A DNA stretch of 64,000 nt from Candidatus Anaerostipes excrementavium. Its GTDB lineage: Bacteria > Bacillota > Clostridia > Lachnospirales > Lachnospiraceae. The translations under genes and the position numbers were made by a program. This document shows positions 17,749 through 27,792 of the stretch, one piece after another (position 1 is the first letter of the stretch; every line of letters begins with the position of its first letter). Under the pieces are notes generated by a model. The model was not told the DNA's origin. It made no database searches and was given only the letters and a program-made list of their open reading frames with translations. The stretch is from assembly GCA_019114985.1 (NCBI GenBank), contig DXEM01000015.1, positions 96,367 to 160,366 on the forward strand, in the 5' to 3' direction.

Positions 17749-18516
17749 ATGCTGCAAATCAGACCTACAAAGCATTTAATTGGGATAAACATATGTGGTG
17801 ATTATAAGGATCTTTATGATTTGGTGGATTCCATTTATGGAATGTGCGGATTTGATGAGCGTCCGGACAGTCCATATTATGGAGTGAAAGATTTACTGCT
17901 GGGGATGTGCTATGAGATTCGTCATGCGTATCAGAAATCAAGGGATATTCTGGTGGTGGATAACGGGATGGACGAGGATACAATGAAGTGGCATGAGATA
18001 ACGACTCCGACAGAAAATGTATATTACAGTACCAATATCTTTTTTCCGGAAGCGTTGTTTGTAGCGATTGCGCTGCCGGATACATATCCGCTTTCCAGAA
18101 GACATTATGGAAGGCACAGCAAATATAAAGGAAAAGTATATGAGCCAAGATCTTTGATGCGTTTTTATCGGGATCGTTCCAACTTAGAAGTATTATGTGC
18201 GGCAGTTTGGGAGGCCTTGGGAGAAGCGATCGGAGAGAAAGAGGCAGAGAAACTGATGGAGATGCGCAGTCAGATGGAACCGGATTATTACATAGATTAT
18301 ATGGTGGCCTTTGTTCGAAAATGTAATCTGCGGCTGATCAATACAAAGTTTAAAAATCGCAGGGATATGCTGAAGGAGATTACCCGGGCGCTGATGGAGA
18401 AGGATGAAGAATACTATGACATGGAGAAGAAGATCAATGACTGGGCGCGTGAATTTGGGAAGAAAACATATCAGGTCAGAACAAGGATCGAGTATCCGGA
18501 AGAGATAGAGTGGTAA
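17749..18516 (+). CDS. Conserved protein of unknown function (DUF6904-like)
   Basis: The 255-residue soluble protein has no membrane segment and starts with a LIGINICGDYKDLYDLVDSIYGM motif. It continues with a conserved-looking YYSTNIFFPEALFVAIALPDTY block and a helical C-terminal half rich in Arg, Lys and Glu. It resembles a family met in Clostridia that I would place tentatively with DUF6904. AAAGGAGG sits a few bases upstream of the ATG. The glycerate kinase gene begins two bases after its stop, so they are probably co-transcribed, without an obvious functional link. Confidence 0.65.
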   Translation: MLQIRPTKHLIGINICGDYKDLYDLVDSIYGMCGFDERPDSPYYGVKDLLLGMCYEIRHAYQKSRDILVVDNGMDEDTMKWHEITTPTENVYYSTNIFFPEALFVAIALPDTYPLSRRHYGRHSKYKGKVYEPRSLMRFYRDRSNLEVLCAAVWEALGEAIGEKEAEKLMEMRSQMEPDYYIDYMVAFVRKCNLRLINTKFKNRRDMLKEITRALMEKDEEYYDMEKKINDWAREFGKKTYQVRTRIEYPEEIEW

Positions 18517-18518
18517 GT

Positions 18519-19664
18519 ATGAAGATATTATTTGCGTCAGATTCCTTTAAAGGGTCTTTAAGCTCTGAGAGGATCGGAGAATTATTAGAAGAAGCAGCGA
18601 AAAAAGTCTTTCCGCAGGCGGAGACAGAAAGCGTTCTGGCAGCAGACGGTGGGGAAGGTACCATGGAAGCCGTGGTCAAAGAACAGCACGGCTCTTATCG
18701 TCAGATTCCGGTGATGGATCCGTTGGGAAAAACAATTACAGCATCTTATGGGCTGCTCCCGGATGGGACTGCCATAATTGAGATGGCGAAAGCTTCCGGA
18801 CTTCCTTTGGTTCCGGTCTCCCTACGGGATCCAAAAGAAACGACCAGTTATGGCACCGGTCAGCTGATTGCAGATGCATTAGATCAGGGAGTTCGTAAGA
18901 TTGTCGTTGGGATTGGCGGGAGCGCTACCAATGACGGCGGTATGGGGGCAATGAGCGCCCTCGGCGTTCGCTTTCTGGATTCGGAAGGAAAGATTCTGGC
19001 GGGATGCGGCAAACATTTGGGAAAAGTAGAGAAGATAGATTTGTCGGGTCTGCATTCCGGAGTCAGAGAAGCGGTATTTACCGTGATGTGTGATGTTGAA
19101 AATCCTTTGTTGGGACAGAATGGAGCAGCATATACATTCGGAGAGCAAAAGGGTGCGGGAAAAGAAGATCTGGAACTTTTGGAAAAAGGCATGAGCCGCT
19201 ATGCGCAGTTAGTTGAGGAAGAGATGAAGTGTCAAACGGCGGAGATAAAAGGCGCAGGCGCTGCCGGAGGGTTGGGATTTGCCTTTCTTACATTCCTGAA
19301 TGCAAATCTACGATCTGGGATAGAGACGGTTTTAGACATGGTAGGATTCGATGAGAAGCTTCAAGATGTGGACCTTGTGATTACAGGAGAAGGAAGGATG
19401 GATTGGCAGTCGTCTTTTGGAAAAGTACCATCCGGAATTGGGAAAAGATGCAAAAAGGCACATGTGCCTGCAGCTGCGATCGTTGGTGGGCTTCTGAAGG
19501 GATATGAAGGAATTTATGATACAGGAATTTCTACGGTTATGACGACGGTCAATGGAGCGATGGAGCTCTCAGAAGCGATGGAGAGAAGTGAAGAGTTATA
19601 TCTGGATGCTGCGTATCGATTGTTTCGGGCGATTGCATGCGGCATGTCGATACAGAAACAATAA
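18519..19664 (+). CDS. Glycerate kinase (GlxK/GarK family)
   Basis: This 381-residue enzyme phosphorylates D-glycerate to 2- or 3-phosphoglycerate, feeding lower glycolysis. Family motifs include FASDSFKGSLSS at the N-terminus, VLAADGGEGT, the GIGGSATNDGGMG nucleotide and glycerate loop, and GAGAAGGLG. The start at 18519 (MKILFAS) follows the preceding stop by two bases, which indicates coupling; the GTG at 18510 lies inside the preceding gene. Length is normal for the family. A terminator follows. Whether it makes 2- or 3-phosphoglycerate is not decided by these motifs. Confidence 0.92.
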   Translation: MKILFASDSFKGSLSSERIGELLEEAAKKVFPQAETESVLAADGGEGTMEAVVKEQHGSYRQIPVMDPLGKTITASYGLLPDGTAIIEMAKASGLPLVPVSLRDPKETTSYGTGQLIADALDQGVRKIVVGIGGSATNDGGMGAMSALGVRFLDSEGKILAGCGKHLGKVEKIDLSGLHSGVREAVFTVMCDVENPLLGQNGAAYTFGEQKGAGKEDLELLEKGMSRYAQLVEEEMKCQTAEIKGAGAAGGLGFAFLTFLNANLRSGIETVLDMVGFDEKLQDVDLVITGEGRMDWQSSFGKVPSGIGKRCKKAHVPAAAIVGGLLKGYEGIYDTGISTVMTTVNGAMELSEAMERSEELYLDAAYRLFRAIACGMSIQKQ

Positions 19665-19684
19665 GAAAAGGACGAATAGAATAC

Positions 19685-19732
19685 AAAATCAGCGCCTTAG
19701 ATGATAAACACCTTGGGACGCTGATTTTTTTC
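19685..19732. terminator. Terminator between glycerate kinase and ABC transporter genes
   Basis: AAAATCAGCG (19685-19694) pairs with CGCTGATTTT (19719-19728), followed by a T run. The A run on the other side would let it serve the convergent ABC transporter gene as well. Confidence 0.8.
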
Positions 19733-19745
19733 GTGTATAAAGTTT

Positions 19746-22700
19746 TTATTCTGAACGCAGTGCAGTTACCGGGTCGCTCTTTGCGGCTTTTCTGGATGGA
19801 ATTAAGCCGCCGATTAAGGTCAAGATTACACTTAAAGTGATCAAAGTGACGGCGCCGTTCACCGGAAGCCGAGCGCTTACACTTGTTGTGCCGGCAATGC
19901 CGTGGATCAGCATATTTCCAGGAATCAGCAGAAGGAGTGTGATGGCAATTCCCAGTACGCCGGCCAGAAGACCGATGATAAAAGTCTCTGCATTAAATAC
20001 CTGAGAGATATTATGCTTGGATGCGCCGATTGCTCGTAAGATACCGATCTCTTTCTTTCGTTCCAATACACTGATGTAGGTGATGACACCGATCATAATG
20101 GAAGATACAACAAGGGAGATGGCGACAAAAGCAATCAAAACATAGCTGATGACGTTGATGATATCTGTTACAGAGGACATCAAAGTACCGACGTAATCGG
20201 TGTAAGAGATCACTTTGTCTTCGTCCTCTTTCTCCATCCGATCGTTGTAATCGTCCAGAATCCGGATAACCTTTTCTTTGTTTTCAAAATCTTTTGGATA
20301 GATATTGATACCGCTAGGCTCATCAAAATCCGCATATCCCAGTTTCTGCAGGTTGTTTTCATAAGTCGTTGTCTCGGAAGTCATCAATGACATCATTAAC
20401 TCCGACAATTCTTCTTCGTTCATGTTCATCTGAATTGCTTCCTGGAATTTTGAGGCATCAATCTGGATGGCATTTTGGAAGCTGCCGGCCAGATTCCCCA
20501 TTTGCTGCTGCATAGCAGAGGCAATTTGTTTTTCAATGGAGCTCATGAGGCTCTTGGTATATTCCTGCATCATAGACTGCATTTGCTTTTCCAGATTCTT
20601 CTGGAATTGTTCAGTCAGACCGCTTTCCTGAAGAAAATTCGTCATACTTTTCTGGATATAGGACTGAGCGCTGTCTGTCTGGAGATAGGCCATAAAATAT
20701 TCGTCCATCTTCTCAGGATCTGCCAGCTGATGTTCTTTTAGGTAAGTTTCAAAGTCAGAAGTTATGTGATTGCTGAATTCTGTCATTTGTTCTTCACTGA
20801 CATCCAGTTCCATATCCGCGAATAAAGCATCTGTATCAAGGGAAGGAAGGGATGACGCATCGATTTGTATACCGCTTAAATCAAAACCTTTTGTACTTCC
20901 CATGGATAATTTGCTCTGATCAATGGAAAAAGCTTGCTTTAGCTTGTTGGTATCGATCGTAAACAAAGAATTCATATCCAGCTGATTGCTGTTCTTATCA
21001 TCAAAATCTTTTCCGGTGAAAACATCCACCTCCGGCTGATCCAGCTGCTTCTTTACAATATCGCTGGACTGAGCTTCCTTGATCACATGATTGGTAAGGG
21101 ATGCAGGATAGTAAATTCCGGAAGACATCATAGCTGCGGTGGCATCTTCATTTGGCTGAACAATGCCGACAATCGTCAAGTCTTCACTCTGATCGAGAAT
21201 CTTTTTCATATATTTTTCATCGTCTGTCTTATCCCAGTATACTTTGTACTTCTTATCATACTCATATCGGTCGCTTGGATTGACAAGCTTGAATTTGGTA
21301 CCCAGAATGTCTTTGTAAAAATAGGACGATGATATATCATCGGGAACGTTTACTTTTTCTTCTTTTGAAAACTGCTCGATCATTTTCTCCAATTCATCAT
21401 GATCTCTCAGACCAAGCGTGTAGAGCATGAAATCGCTGATATTTCCATTTCCGGTAAGGACAAGGACACATTCGTTATATTTTTTCGGCCAATGACCGGC
21501 TTTGACGTCATATTGGTCTTCGTAGAGGCTCTTTTCCTGCGGCATCTGATAGAAAACATTGGTGCTCATCATAGAAGACATCATGCTGTTGCTGCTCGTG
21601 GAAGATCCAAGACCGAGAGAAGAAAAAGAGCTGTCCGGATGCACTTGCTGTATATGTTTGGTATCGGCGCTGTAGATCTGCGGCGATACATCATAGGTAT
21701 ATTCAATCGAATTCGTATATTGCTCAATGTCACTCTTTTCGTCGTCAAAATATTTTTTCAAGGAAGTCAGGTCGTTGGAGCCGATCTTAGAAAACATATT
21801 TGTGATCATTTCCGTTACGTGGATCTGAGCTTCCTTCTTGGATTCTTTCTCCTTTTCTCCATCTGCGTTCCCCTGGGCATCTCCCATCATAGAAGTCAGA
21901 TCAAATCCGGTACTCTGGATCTGCAGAGGATATTCAGACAATGTCTCTTCCTCGATGGATTGGATGTACTGATTGACTCCTGTGGAAAGAGACAGAATCA
22001 GGGCGATACCGATAATACCGATAGAACCGGCAAAAGAAGTCAGGATCGTCCGGGCTTTCTTTGTCTTTAAGTTATGAAAACTCAGAGATAAAGCCGTAAG
22101 AAATGACATGGAAGATTTTCCCATGTTTTTATGTTCGGCTTCCATCCAATGGGATCTCTGAAGCTCGAAAGGATCAGAGTCACTGCGGATCTTTCCGTCT
22201 CTTAATTCTACAATACGTGTGGCATAAGATTCTGCAAGTTCCGGGTTATGGGTGACCATAACGACCAGGCGGTCTTTGGCAACTTCTTTCAAAAGTTCCA
22301 TAACCTGAACGCTTGTATCGCTGTCCAAGGCTCCGGTCGGTTCATCCGCCAATAAAATCTCAGGATTGTTGACCAGGGCACGAGCAATGGCAACTCGCTG
22401 CATCTGGCCTCCGGAAAGCTGATTCGGCTTTTTGTGAATTTGTTCTCCTAAACCAACTTCCGTCAAAGCATCCATTGCCCGCTGTCTGCGCTCGGATTTT
22501 GAGATGCCGGAGATCGTCAGAGCAAGTTCTACATTGGAAAGAATATCTTGGTGAGGGATCAGATTGTAGGATTGAAATACGAATCCAATGGTATGGTTGC
22601 GGTAAGAATCCCAGTCCCGGTCTTTGTAGTTCTTCGTGGAGATATCATTAATGACCAGATCGCCGCTGTCATACTGATCCAATCCTCCGATGATATTAAG

Positions 22701-22841
22701 CAAAGTGGTCTTTCCGGAACCGCTTGGTCCCAAAATCGCGACAAACTCATTATCCCTCAGATTGAGGCTAACGTGATCCAGGGCTTTTTGCACCAGATCA
22801 CCGGTTCGATATTCTTTATAAATATCTTTGATTTGCAGCAT
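19746..22841 (-). CDS. MacB/FtsX-type ABC transporter, fused ATPase-permease
   Basis: The 1031-residue protein fuses an N-terminal ABC ATPase (about residues 1-230) to an FtsX-type permease. The ATPase has Walker A GPSGSGKT, signature LSGGQMQR, Walker [12 protein letters not shown] and the His switch THN. One membrane segment lies near residue 270 ([16 protein letters not shown]) and three near 880-1020, giving the four-helix MacB topology. Between them lies an outside domain of roughly 580 residues, unusually large and rich in Met, Gln and Ser. Such Clostridia transporters may export peptides or act in envelope stress; substrate unknown. The start at 22841 has AAGGA upstream. It stands alone, with a terminator downstream and no partner gene. 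Confidence 0.88.
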   Translation of the reverse strand: MLQIKDIYKEYRTGDLVQKALDHVSLNLRDNEFVAILGPSGSGKTTLLNIIGGLDQYDSGDLVINDISTKNYKDRDWDSYRNHTIGFVFQSYNLIPHQDILSNVELALTISGISKSERRQRAMDALTEVGLGEQIHKKPNQLSGGQMQRVAIARALVNNPEILLADEPTGALDSDTSVQVMELLKEVAKDRLVVMVTHNPELAESYATRIVELRDGKIRSDSDPFELQRSHWMEAEHKNMGKSSMSFLTALSLSFHNLKTKKARTILTSFAGSIGIIGIALILSLSTGVNQYIQSIEEETLSEYPLQIQSTGFDLTSMMGDAQGNADGEKEKESKKEAQIHVTEMITNMFSKIGSNDLTSLKKYFDDEKSDIEQYTNSIEYTYDVSPQIYSADTKHIQQVHPDSSFSSLGLGSSTSSNSMMSSMMSTNVFYQMPQEKSLYEDQYDVKAGHWPKKYNECVLVLTGNGNISDFMLYTLGLRDHDELEKMIEQFSKEEKVNVPDDISSSYFYKDILGTKFKLVNPSDRYEYDKKYKVYWDKTDDEKYMKKILDQSEDLTIVGIVQPNEDATAAMMSSGIYYPASLTNHVIKEAQSSDIVKKQLDQPEVDVFTGKDFDDKNSNQLDMNSLFTIDTNKLKQAFSIDQSKLSMGSTKGFDLSGIQIDASSLPSLDTDALFADMELDVSEEQMTEFSNHITSDFETYLKEHQLADPEKMDEYFMAYLQTDSAQSYIQKSMTNFLQESGLTEQFQKNLEKQMQSMMQEYTKSLMSSIEKQIASAMQQQMGNLAGSFQNAIQIDASKFQEAIQMNMNEEELSELMMSLMTSETTTYENNLQKLGYADFDEPSGINIYPKDFENKEKVIRILDDYNDRMEKEDEDKVISYTDYVGTLMSSVTDIINVISYVLIAFVAISLVVSSIMIGVITYISVLERKKEIGILRAIGASKHNISQVFNAETFIIGLLAGVLGIAITLLLLIPGNMLIHGIAGTTSVSARLPVNGAVTLITLSVILTLIGGLIPSRKAAKSDPVTALRSE

Positions 22842-23044
22842 AAAAATGTTCCTTCTTTCTGTCAAATTTGTTTTGGTAACGCTGTAGTTTTTCTATAAAG
22901 GACAAATCTCTATTTTCATATGAATTATGTACTATTCTATCAAAGATCAAAGGAAAGTAAAATGGGAAATGACGATCTTAAGAAATTCATCTTAATAGAG
23001 TAAATATAAGTGGCTGAGGAGGTAAAAAACGCATGGATTTATGA

Positions 23045-23050
23045 TATAAT
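23045..23050 (+). promoter_or_regulatory. Candidate -10 element of the csm operon
   Basis: TATAAT occurs 47 bp before the csm6 start in an AT-rich stretch. No good -35 lies at 16-18 bp spacing, so promoter strength is uncertain. It is the only clear -10-like site between the divergent ABC gene and csm6. Confidence 0.4.
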
Positions 23051-23096
23051 AAAAAACAATAGATATGGTACGTGATTTGGAAGAAAGGATACTGAA

Positions 23097-24425
23097 ATGA
23101 GCGGGAAAAAAATATTATTTTCACCAATAGGAGGCACGGATCCTGTTTCTAACTTCAGGGATGGGGCAATGCTTCATATTTGCAGGGTATATCAGCCGGA
23201 TATTGTGTATTTATACTTATCAAAAGAAATGTGTGAGTTTCAGGAAAGGGATAATCGATATCGCTATTGCCTGGAGAAATTGGGAGAGAAGTTAGGACAT
23301 CCCTTCCGGATTTATTCCTATGAAAAGCCGGAATTGAAAGAAGTGCAGATTTTTGATTCATTTATTTTAGAGTACAGAGAATTGCTGAAAGAGATTCACA
23401 AGAAATATCCGGAGGACGAGATATTATTGAATGTATCATCAGGGACTCCTGCTATGAAAAGTGCATTGCAGATTCTAGCAGCTACCGGGGAGTCAAGAAT
23501 GCGCCCGATCCAGGTCAGCACGCCTCAGAGAAAAATTAATCCCCATGCAGAAGATCGGGAAAATTACGATGTGGAAACATACTGGGAACTGAATGAAGAT
23601 AATGAGGATGATTTTGAAAATCGATGTGTAGAATCTCAGAATTTTTATCTAGTGGACGAAATACGAAAAGAAGCGGTCATAAAACAGATTCGCGCCTATG
23701 ACTATGTGGCAGCATTAGCGATCGCAGAAGAGATGACAGTTCCTTTGCAAGATGAGGTTATGGCTATGCTGCGAGCGGCGAGCTGCCGATTGAAATTAAA
23801 TATTCATGGGATTGATCAGGAATTAAAGCCATATGGCATCGAGTTCCTTCCGATTCGTGACGACAATATACGAGGAATTTTTGAATATGTTCTGAACCTG
23901 GAAATCAAAGTGAAGAAAGAAGAATATGCGGATTTTCTAAGGGCAATCACTCCAGTTGTTTTGGAATTGTTTAAAATGGCATTAAAACAGTATGGAGGAA
24001 TCGATTGGAAGCAGTTCTGCAATCGAACCAATGCAGGACGTTGGAGATGGGATATGCAGAAATTGAGAGAAGATCCCGTGATTTGGAGGAACCTGAATCA
24101 AGGATTTCCAAATGGGTTTTCCGGTACAGATATCTACTCCATCCACATTTTAAAAATGATGCAGGGAGCGGTAACAGATCAGCAAATTTTACATCTGTCT
24201 GATGAAATCCATGAAATCGAGAGAAGTGTTCGAAATATGACCGCACATAACCTGATTTCGGTAACGGAGTCATGGGTAAGAAGGAAATGCGATCATACGC
24301 CAAGGGAGATTTTTGAACTTCTAAAGCAATACATGAAAAAAATCAGATTGAGAATCAAAGAAGAAGACTGGGATTCTTATGATTGTATGAATCAAAAAAT
24401 CATAGAAAAAATGCAAGGAAAATAG
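23097..24425 (+). CDS. csm6: Csm6, CARF-HEPN ribonuclease of type III-A CRISPR
   Basis: Csm6 is a homodimeric RNase switched on by cyclic oligoadenylate made by Cas10. The N-terminal CARF domain shows LFSPIGGTDPVSN near the start and the ligand-binding NVSSGTPAMK loop at residues 112-121. The C-terminal HEPN domain carries the catalytic R-x4-H motif as Arg379 and His384 in RNMTAH. Length (442 residues) is normal. It is the first gene of the locus, three bases before cas6, so it is co-transcribed with the effector genes. All motifs needed for signalling are intact. Confidence 0.92.
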   Translation: MSGKKILFSPIGGTDPVSNFRDGAMLHICRVYQPDIVYLYLSKEMCEFQERDNRYRYCLEKLGEKLGHPFRIYSYEKPELKEVQIFDSFILEYRELLKEIHKKYPEDEILLNVSSGTPAMKSALQILAATGESRMRPIQVSTPQRKINPHAEDRENYDVETYWELNEDNEDDFENRCVESQNFYLVDEIRKEAVIKQIRAYDYVAALAIAEEMTVPLQDEVMAMLRAASCRLKLNIHGIDQELKPYGIEFLPIRDDNIRGIFEYVLNLEIKVKKEEYADFLRAITPVVLELFKMALKQYGGIDWKQFCNRTNAGRWRWDMQKLREDPVIWRNLNQGFPNGFSGTDIYSIHILKMMQGAVTDQQILHLSDEIHEIERSVRNMTAHNLISVTESWVRRKCDHTPREIFELLKQYMKKIRLRIKEEDWDSYDCMNQKIIEKMQGK

Positions 24426-24427
24426 AG

Positions 24428-25222
24428 ATGATAACGGAATTAAAATTAAAATTGAGTTATGCGGATCCATCGAAATCATTCGATTATAATATTGCTTCCA
24501 CTATGCATGGAGTTTTGATGGAACATTTGGAAAGTGATTATCAAGACTATATGCACCGGGATGGATTGAGGCCGTATACACAGGCGGTGCTTCAGATGGA
24601 TTCTCAAAGCTTTCTATGGAGGATTTGTACCTTGACGAAGGAAGCGGAGGAAAAAATCATACAGCCTCTGCTGCAGAAAGAAAATTTTTTTCTAAAATAT
24701 AAAGATCAGGAACTTAGAGCAGAAAGCAGGGAACTAAGATCCATATCGTATGAGTCATTGATTTCTGATTATTATTTTGAAAAGCAGCCAAGAGTTTTCC
24801 ATATGGAATTTATGACACCAACAGCTTTTAAAAGTCACGGAGAGTATGTTTTTATGCCGTCAGTTCGGCTGATCTTTCAAAGCTTAATGCGCAAATATGA
24901 TGCTTTCTCAACAGATACGGCGATTGGAAATGATGAGATTTTAGAACAAATAGAAAACAATGTAAGGATAACAGGCTATCGGCTCAGAAGTGTAAAATTT
25001 TCTTTGGAAGGAATTCGAGTACCGGCATTTATGGGGACGATTACCATGTACATAAAGGGACCGCAGCAATTAGTAAATTTAATTCGAATGATGGCGGAAT
25101 TTGGACAATATTCCGGAGTGGGAATCAAAACTTCTCTGGGAATGGGAACATATAAAATAAAGAAAGGGTTTAAAAATGACAAAAGATCAAGTCAAAATCG
25201 CAGCAGAAGCACTGCTTCATGA
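24428..25222 (+). CDS. cas6: Cas6 CRISPR RNA endoribonuclease
   Basis: Cas6 cuts the precursor CRISPR RNA within each repeat, leaving an eight-base 5' tag. The 264-residue protein has the tandem RAMP fold: an MHRDGLRPYT segment near the N-terminus and the Gly-rich C-terminal loop SGVGIKTSLGMG. The catalytic His is not certain; one in the MHGVLMEHL region is plausible. The start at 24428 follows csm6 closely; the longer frame from 24383 is inside csm6. Its 3' end overlaps cas10 by 47 bp, which supports coupled translation. Confidence 0.88.
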   Translation: MITELKLKLSYADPSKSFDYNIASTMHGVLMEHLESDYQDYMHRDGLRPYTQAVLQMDSQSFLWRICTLTKEAEEKIIQPLLQKENFFLKYKDQELRAESRELRSISYESLISDYYFEKQPRVFHMEFMTPTAFKSHGEYVFMPSVRLIFQSLMRKYDAFSTDTAIGNDEILEQIENNVRITGYRLRSVKFSLEGIRVPAFMGTITMYIKGPQQLVNLIRMMAEFGQYSGVGIKTSLGMGTYKIKKGFKNDKRSSQNRSRSTAS

Positions 25223-27401
25223 CCTAGATAAAGTACTGTCAATACCAAAGAATTCATTTGATGAGATTGTATGCATCGCAGATCGTATTGCTTCTGCGGC
25301 GGATCGAAGAGAGAAGGAGAAGAGCGAACGGGGATTTGATCAACAGGCTCCATTGGAAAGTATATTTAATATTCTGAAAGGAAATCACCAGAATTTTTGT
25401 TATCATCCGCAGATATTGGGGGATGATAACAGGATTAATTATCCGACAGAAGATAAAATTGAATATCAAGAGAATTTCTATACAGAGGTTTCTCAAAAGT
25501 TGGAAGAGTGTCTGGATCAGTTTACTTATGATAAAGATCATTTGAACGTATTGTTGGAGAGCCTGGAGGCATCCCTATCATTTGTGCCGGCTTCTGCATC
25601 TTTGCAGGAGAGGGCAGATATCTCATTGTTTGATCATGTGAAACTGACTGCAGCAATTGCAAGTTGTATTTATTTATATCTCCAGGAAAATGAGATAGAG
25701 GATTATCAGGAGTTATTGTTGAAAAAAGCAGAGAAATTTTATGAAGAAAAAGCTTTTATGATTTATAGTATGGATCTTTCGGGAATTCAGGACTTCATTT
25801 ATACGATAACCAGCAAAGGAGCCTTAAAAGGTTTAAGAGCCAGATCTTTTTATCTTGAAATTATGATGGAGCATATGATCGATGAATTGCTGGAAAGACT
25901 TTCTTTGGCAAGGACAAATCTGCTCTATTCCGGCGGAGGACATTGCTATTTGCTGCTGCCGAATACCAGGGAAGCGAAAGAGCAGTGCGCTGTGTTTGAG
26001 CAAGAAATCAATCAATGGTTTCTGGAAACGTTTCAAACAAATTTATTTGCAGGATGTGGTTTTGCGGAGTGCAGTGCATCAGATTTAAAAAATCAGCCGG
26101 ATGGCAGTTACCAGGAAATCTTCCGAACGATTACGAGACAAATATCCGAGCGGAAGATGAACCGATACACGTATCAGGATTTGTTATACTTAAATGAAAA
26201 AGAGCAGGTTCCGGGAGAACGAGAGTGTAAGGTATGCCGTAGGACAGACTTGCTGCGGGAAGATAATCAGTGTGAAATATGTTGGGCTTTGGAACAAATG
26301 GCGGTACAGATTATGGAAAATCGATTTTTTGTTATATCGTCAGAGAAGAAGGGAATTTCCCTGCCTTTACCGCTAGGGCGTCATTTAACAACAGAAAAGA
26401 GAGAGGAAGATGTAAGACAGCGGATGAAAGAGGATCCGTCTTTCATCCGGGCATATGGAAAAAATAAATTGAATGCCGGATGTTCGGCTGCAGCGAAATT
26501 ATGGATAGGAGATTACCATTATAAAACAGGGTGCAGTTTTCAGGATTTGGCAGATTGTGCGCAGGGAATTGAAAGAATTGCGGTTTTGCGTGCTGATGTT
26601 GATAATTTGGGGGAAGCATTTGTTTCAGGTTTTGCTAATGAGGAAAATCATAATAAATATGTGACGCTATCCAGAACATCTGCATTTTCAAGGAAACTAT
26701 CGTTATTTTTTAAATATCATATCAATCATCTTTTGGAACAGGGTACGTTTTATTTGGAAGAGAAAGAAGACAAGAGAAGAGCTGCGGTTATTGTATATTC
26801 AGGCGGTGATGATCTGTTTGTCGTAGGAAGCTGGGATGATATCCTCGGATTTGCTGTGGATCTATATTACAGCTTAAAAAAATATTCACAAGGGACGCTC
26901 ACCTTATCGGCAGGAATTGGAATCTATCCTCCCAAATTTCCGATTTCCGTTATGGCAAAGCAGACAGGCGCCTTAGAAGATGCTGCGAAAGAAGTGGATG
27001 GGAAAAATGCGGTTACTTTGTTTGATGAAAGATATTCTTTTCATTGGGATGAACTGATTCATAAAATTATAGAGGAAAAATTACGGTTGATACAAGCTTA
27101 TTTAGATGAGTTTGCCGAGGAAAGAGGAAAAGCATTTCTCTATCGAGTGTTAGAGTTGGTGAGAGCCAGATGGATGGAGAAAGACGGAAGAATTAATATT
27201 GCCAGATTCGCTTATCAATTATCTCGGGTTGAGCCTTCTGAGAAAGCTTCACAGGAGCAAAAGGAACTGTATCGCAGTTTTGCAAAATCTATGTATCGGT
27301 GGATACAAAATAAAGAGGATTCCAGACAATTAGAGTTGGCGATTTATTTATACATCTATCAGACAAGAGAGAAGGAAGGAGAGTACCATGGAGAAGATTG
27401 A
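25176..27401 (+). CDS. cas10: Cas10/Csm1 with shortened HD region and intact GGDD palm
   Basis: Cas10 is the large subunit of the type III-A complex. It normally has an HD DNase domain and a palm domain that makes cyclic oligoadenylates. The palm motif is complete (Gly543-Gly544-Asp545-Asp546), and a zinc-binding region starts with Cys351/Cys354. The HD region is unusual. His15-Asp16 (LLHDLDK) is present, but the sequence runs almost directly to IADRIASAADRR, skipping about 50 residues that in S. thermophilus Csm1 carry the other His ligands. DNA cleavage is therefore probably lost while signalling remains. Length is 741 residues. It overlaps cas6 and csm2. Confidence 0.93.
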   Translation: MTKDQVKIAAEALLHDLDKVLSIPKNSFDEIVCIADRIASAADRREKEKSERGFDQQAPLESIFNILKGNHQNFCYHPQILGDDNRINYPTEDKIEYQENFYTEVSQKLEECLDQFTYDKDHLNVLLESLEASLSFVPASASLQERADISLFDHVKLTAAIASCIYLYLQENEIEDYQELLLKKAEKFYEEKAFMIYSMDLSGIQDFIYTITSKGALKGLRARSFYLEIMMEHMIDELLERLSLARTNLLYSGGGHCYLLLPNTREAKEQCAVFEQEINQWFLETFQTNLFAGCGFAECSASDLKNQPDGSYQEIFRTITRQISERKMNRYTYQDLLYLNEKEQVPGERECKVCRRTDLLREDNQCEICWALEQMAVQIMENRFFVISSEKKGISLPLPLGRHLTTEKREEDVRQRMKEDPSFIRAYGKNKLNAGCSAAAKLWIGDYHYKTGCSFQDLADCAQGIERIAVLRADVDNLGEAFVSGFANEENHNKYVTLSRTSAFSRKLSLFFKYHINHLLEQGTFYLEEKEDKRRAAVIVYSGGDDLFVVGSWDDILGFAVDLYYSLKKYSQGTLTLSAGIGIYPPKFPISVMAKQTGALEDAAKEVDGKNAVTLFDERYSFHWDELIHKIIEEKLRLIQAYLDEFAEERGKAFLYRVLELVRARWMEKDGRINIARFAYQLSRVEPSEKASQEQKELYRSFAKSMYRWIQNKEDSRQLELAIYLYIYQTREKEGEYHGED

Positions 27402-27780
27402 TAAATTAACCTATGTGGATCAGGCAGAGAATGTGATAAAAAGCTTGCGGGTAAAAGATAGGAACGGCAGGTATGTTATGAGATTAACAACATCAAGAAT
27501 CAGAAATATTCTTTCCTTAGTTACCGGAATTTACAATCGAGTGCTTCATGAGACACGCAATGAGCTGTCAGAAGAAATATGTGAGGAAATTCAGTATCTG
27601 CGGCTGAGAATTGTGTATGAGGCAGGAAAAGATCAAGATGTTAAGAACTTTATGAATCAGGCAAACCTCCTTGAAAATATACAAGATATCGGAAAAAACA
27701 GAGAACGATTGCTGTTGTTCTGCAGATATATGGAGGCGTTGGTTGCTTATCACAGATTTTATGGCGGAAGAGACGCATAG
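27388..27780 (+). CDS. csm2: Csm2, small subunit of the type III-A complex
   Basis: The 130-residue helical protein forms the inner filament of the Csm complex beside Csm3 and the CRISPR RNA-target duplex. Recognisable segments are LTTSRIRNILSLVTGIYN and LRLRIVYEAGKD, followed by FCRYMEALVAYHRFYGG at the C-terminus. It starts 14 bp before the end of cas10 and is followed by csm3 after 12 bp, the standard type III-A order. No catalytic role is known for this subunit. Length is typical. Confidence 0.92.
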   Translation: MEKIDKLTYVDQAENVIKSLRVKDRNGRYVMRLTTSRIRNILSLVTGIYNRVLHETRNELSEEICEEIQYLRLRIVYEAGKDQDVKNFMNQANLLENIQDIGKNRERLLLFCRYMEALVAYHRFYGGRDA

Positions 27781-27792
27781 GAGGATAGAAAA

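Noticed and set aside
21399..22070. 223-codon plus-strand frame inside the ABC transporter gene
   Set aside because: It is antisense to a well-recognised ABC gene, with no family similarity and no ribosome site.
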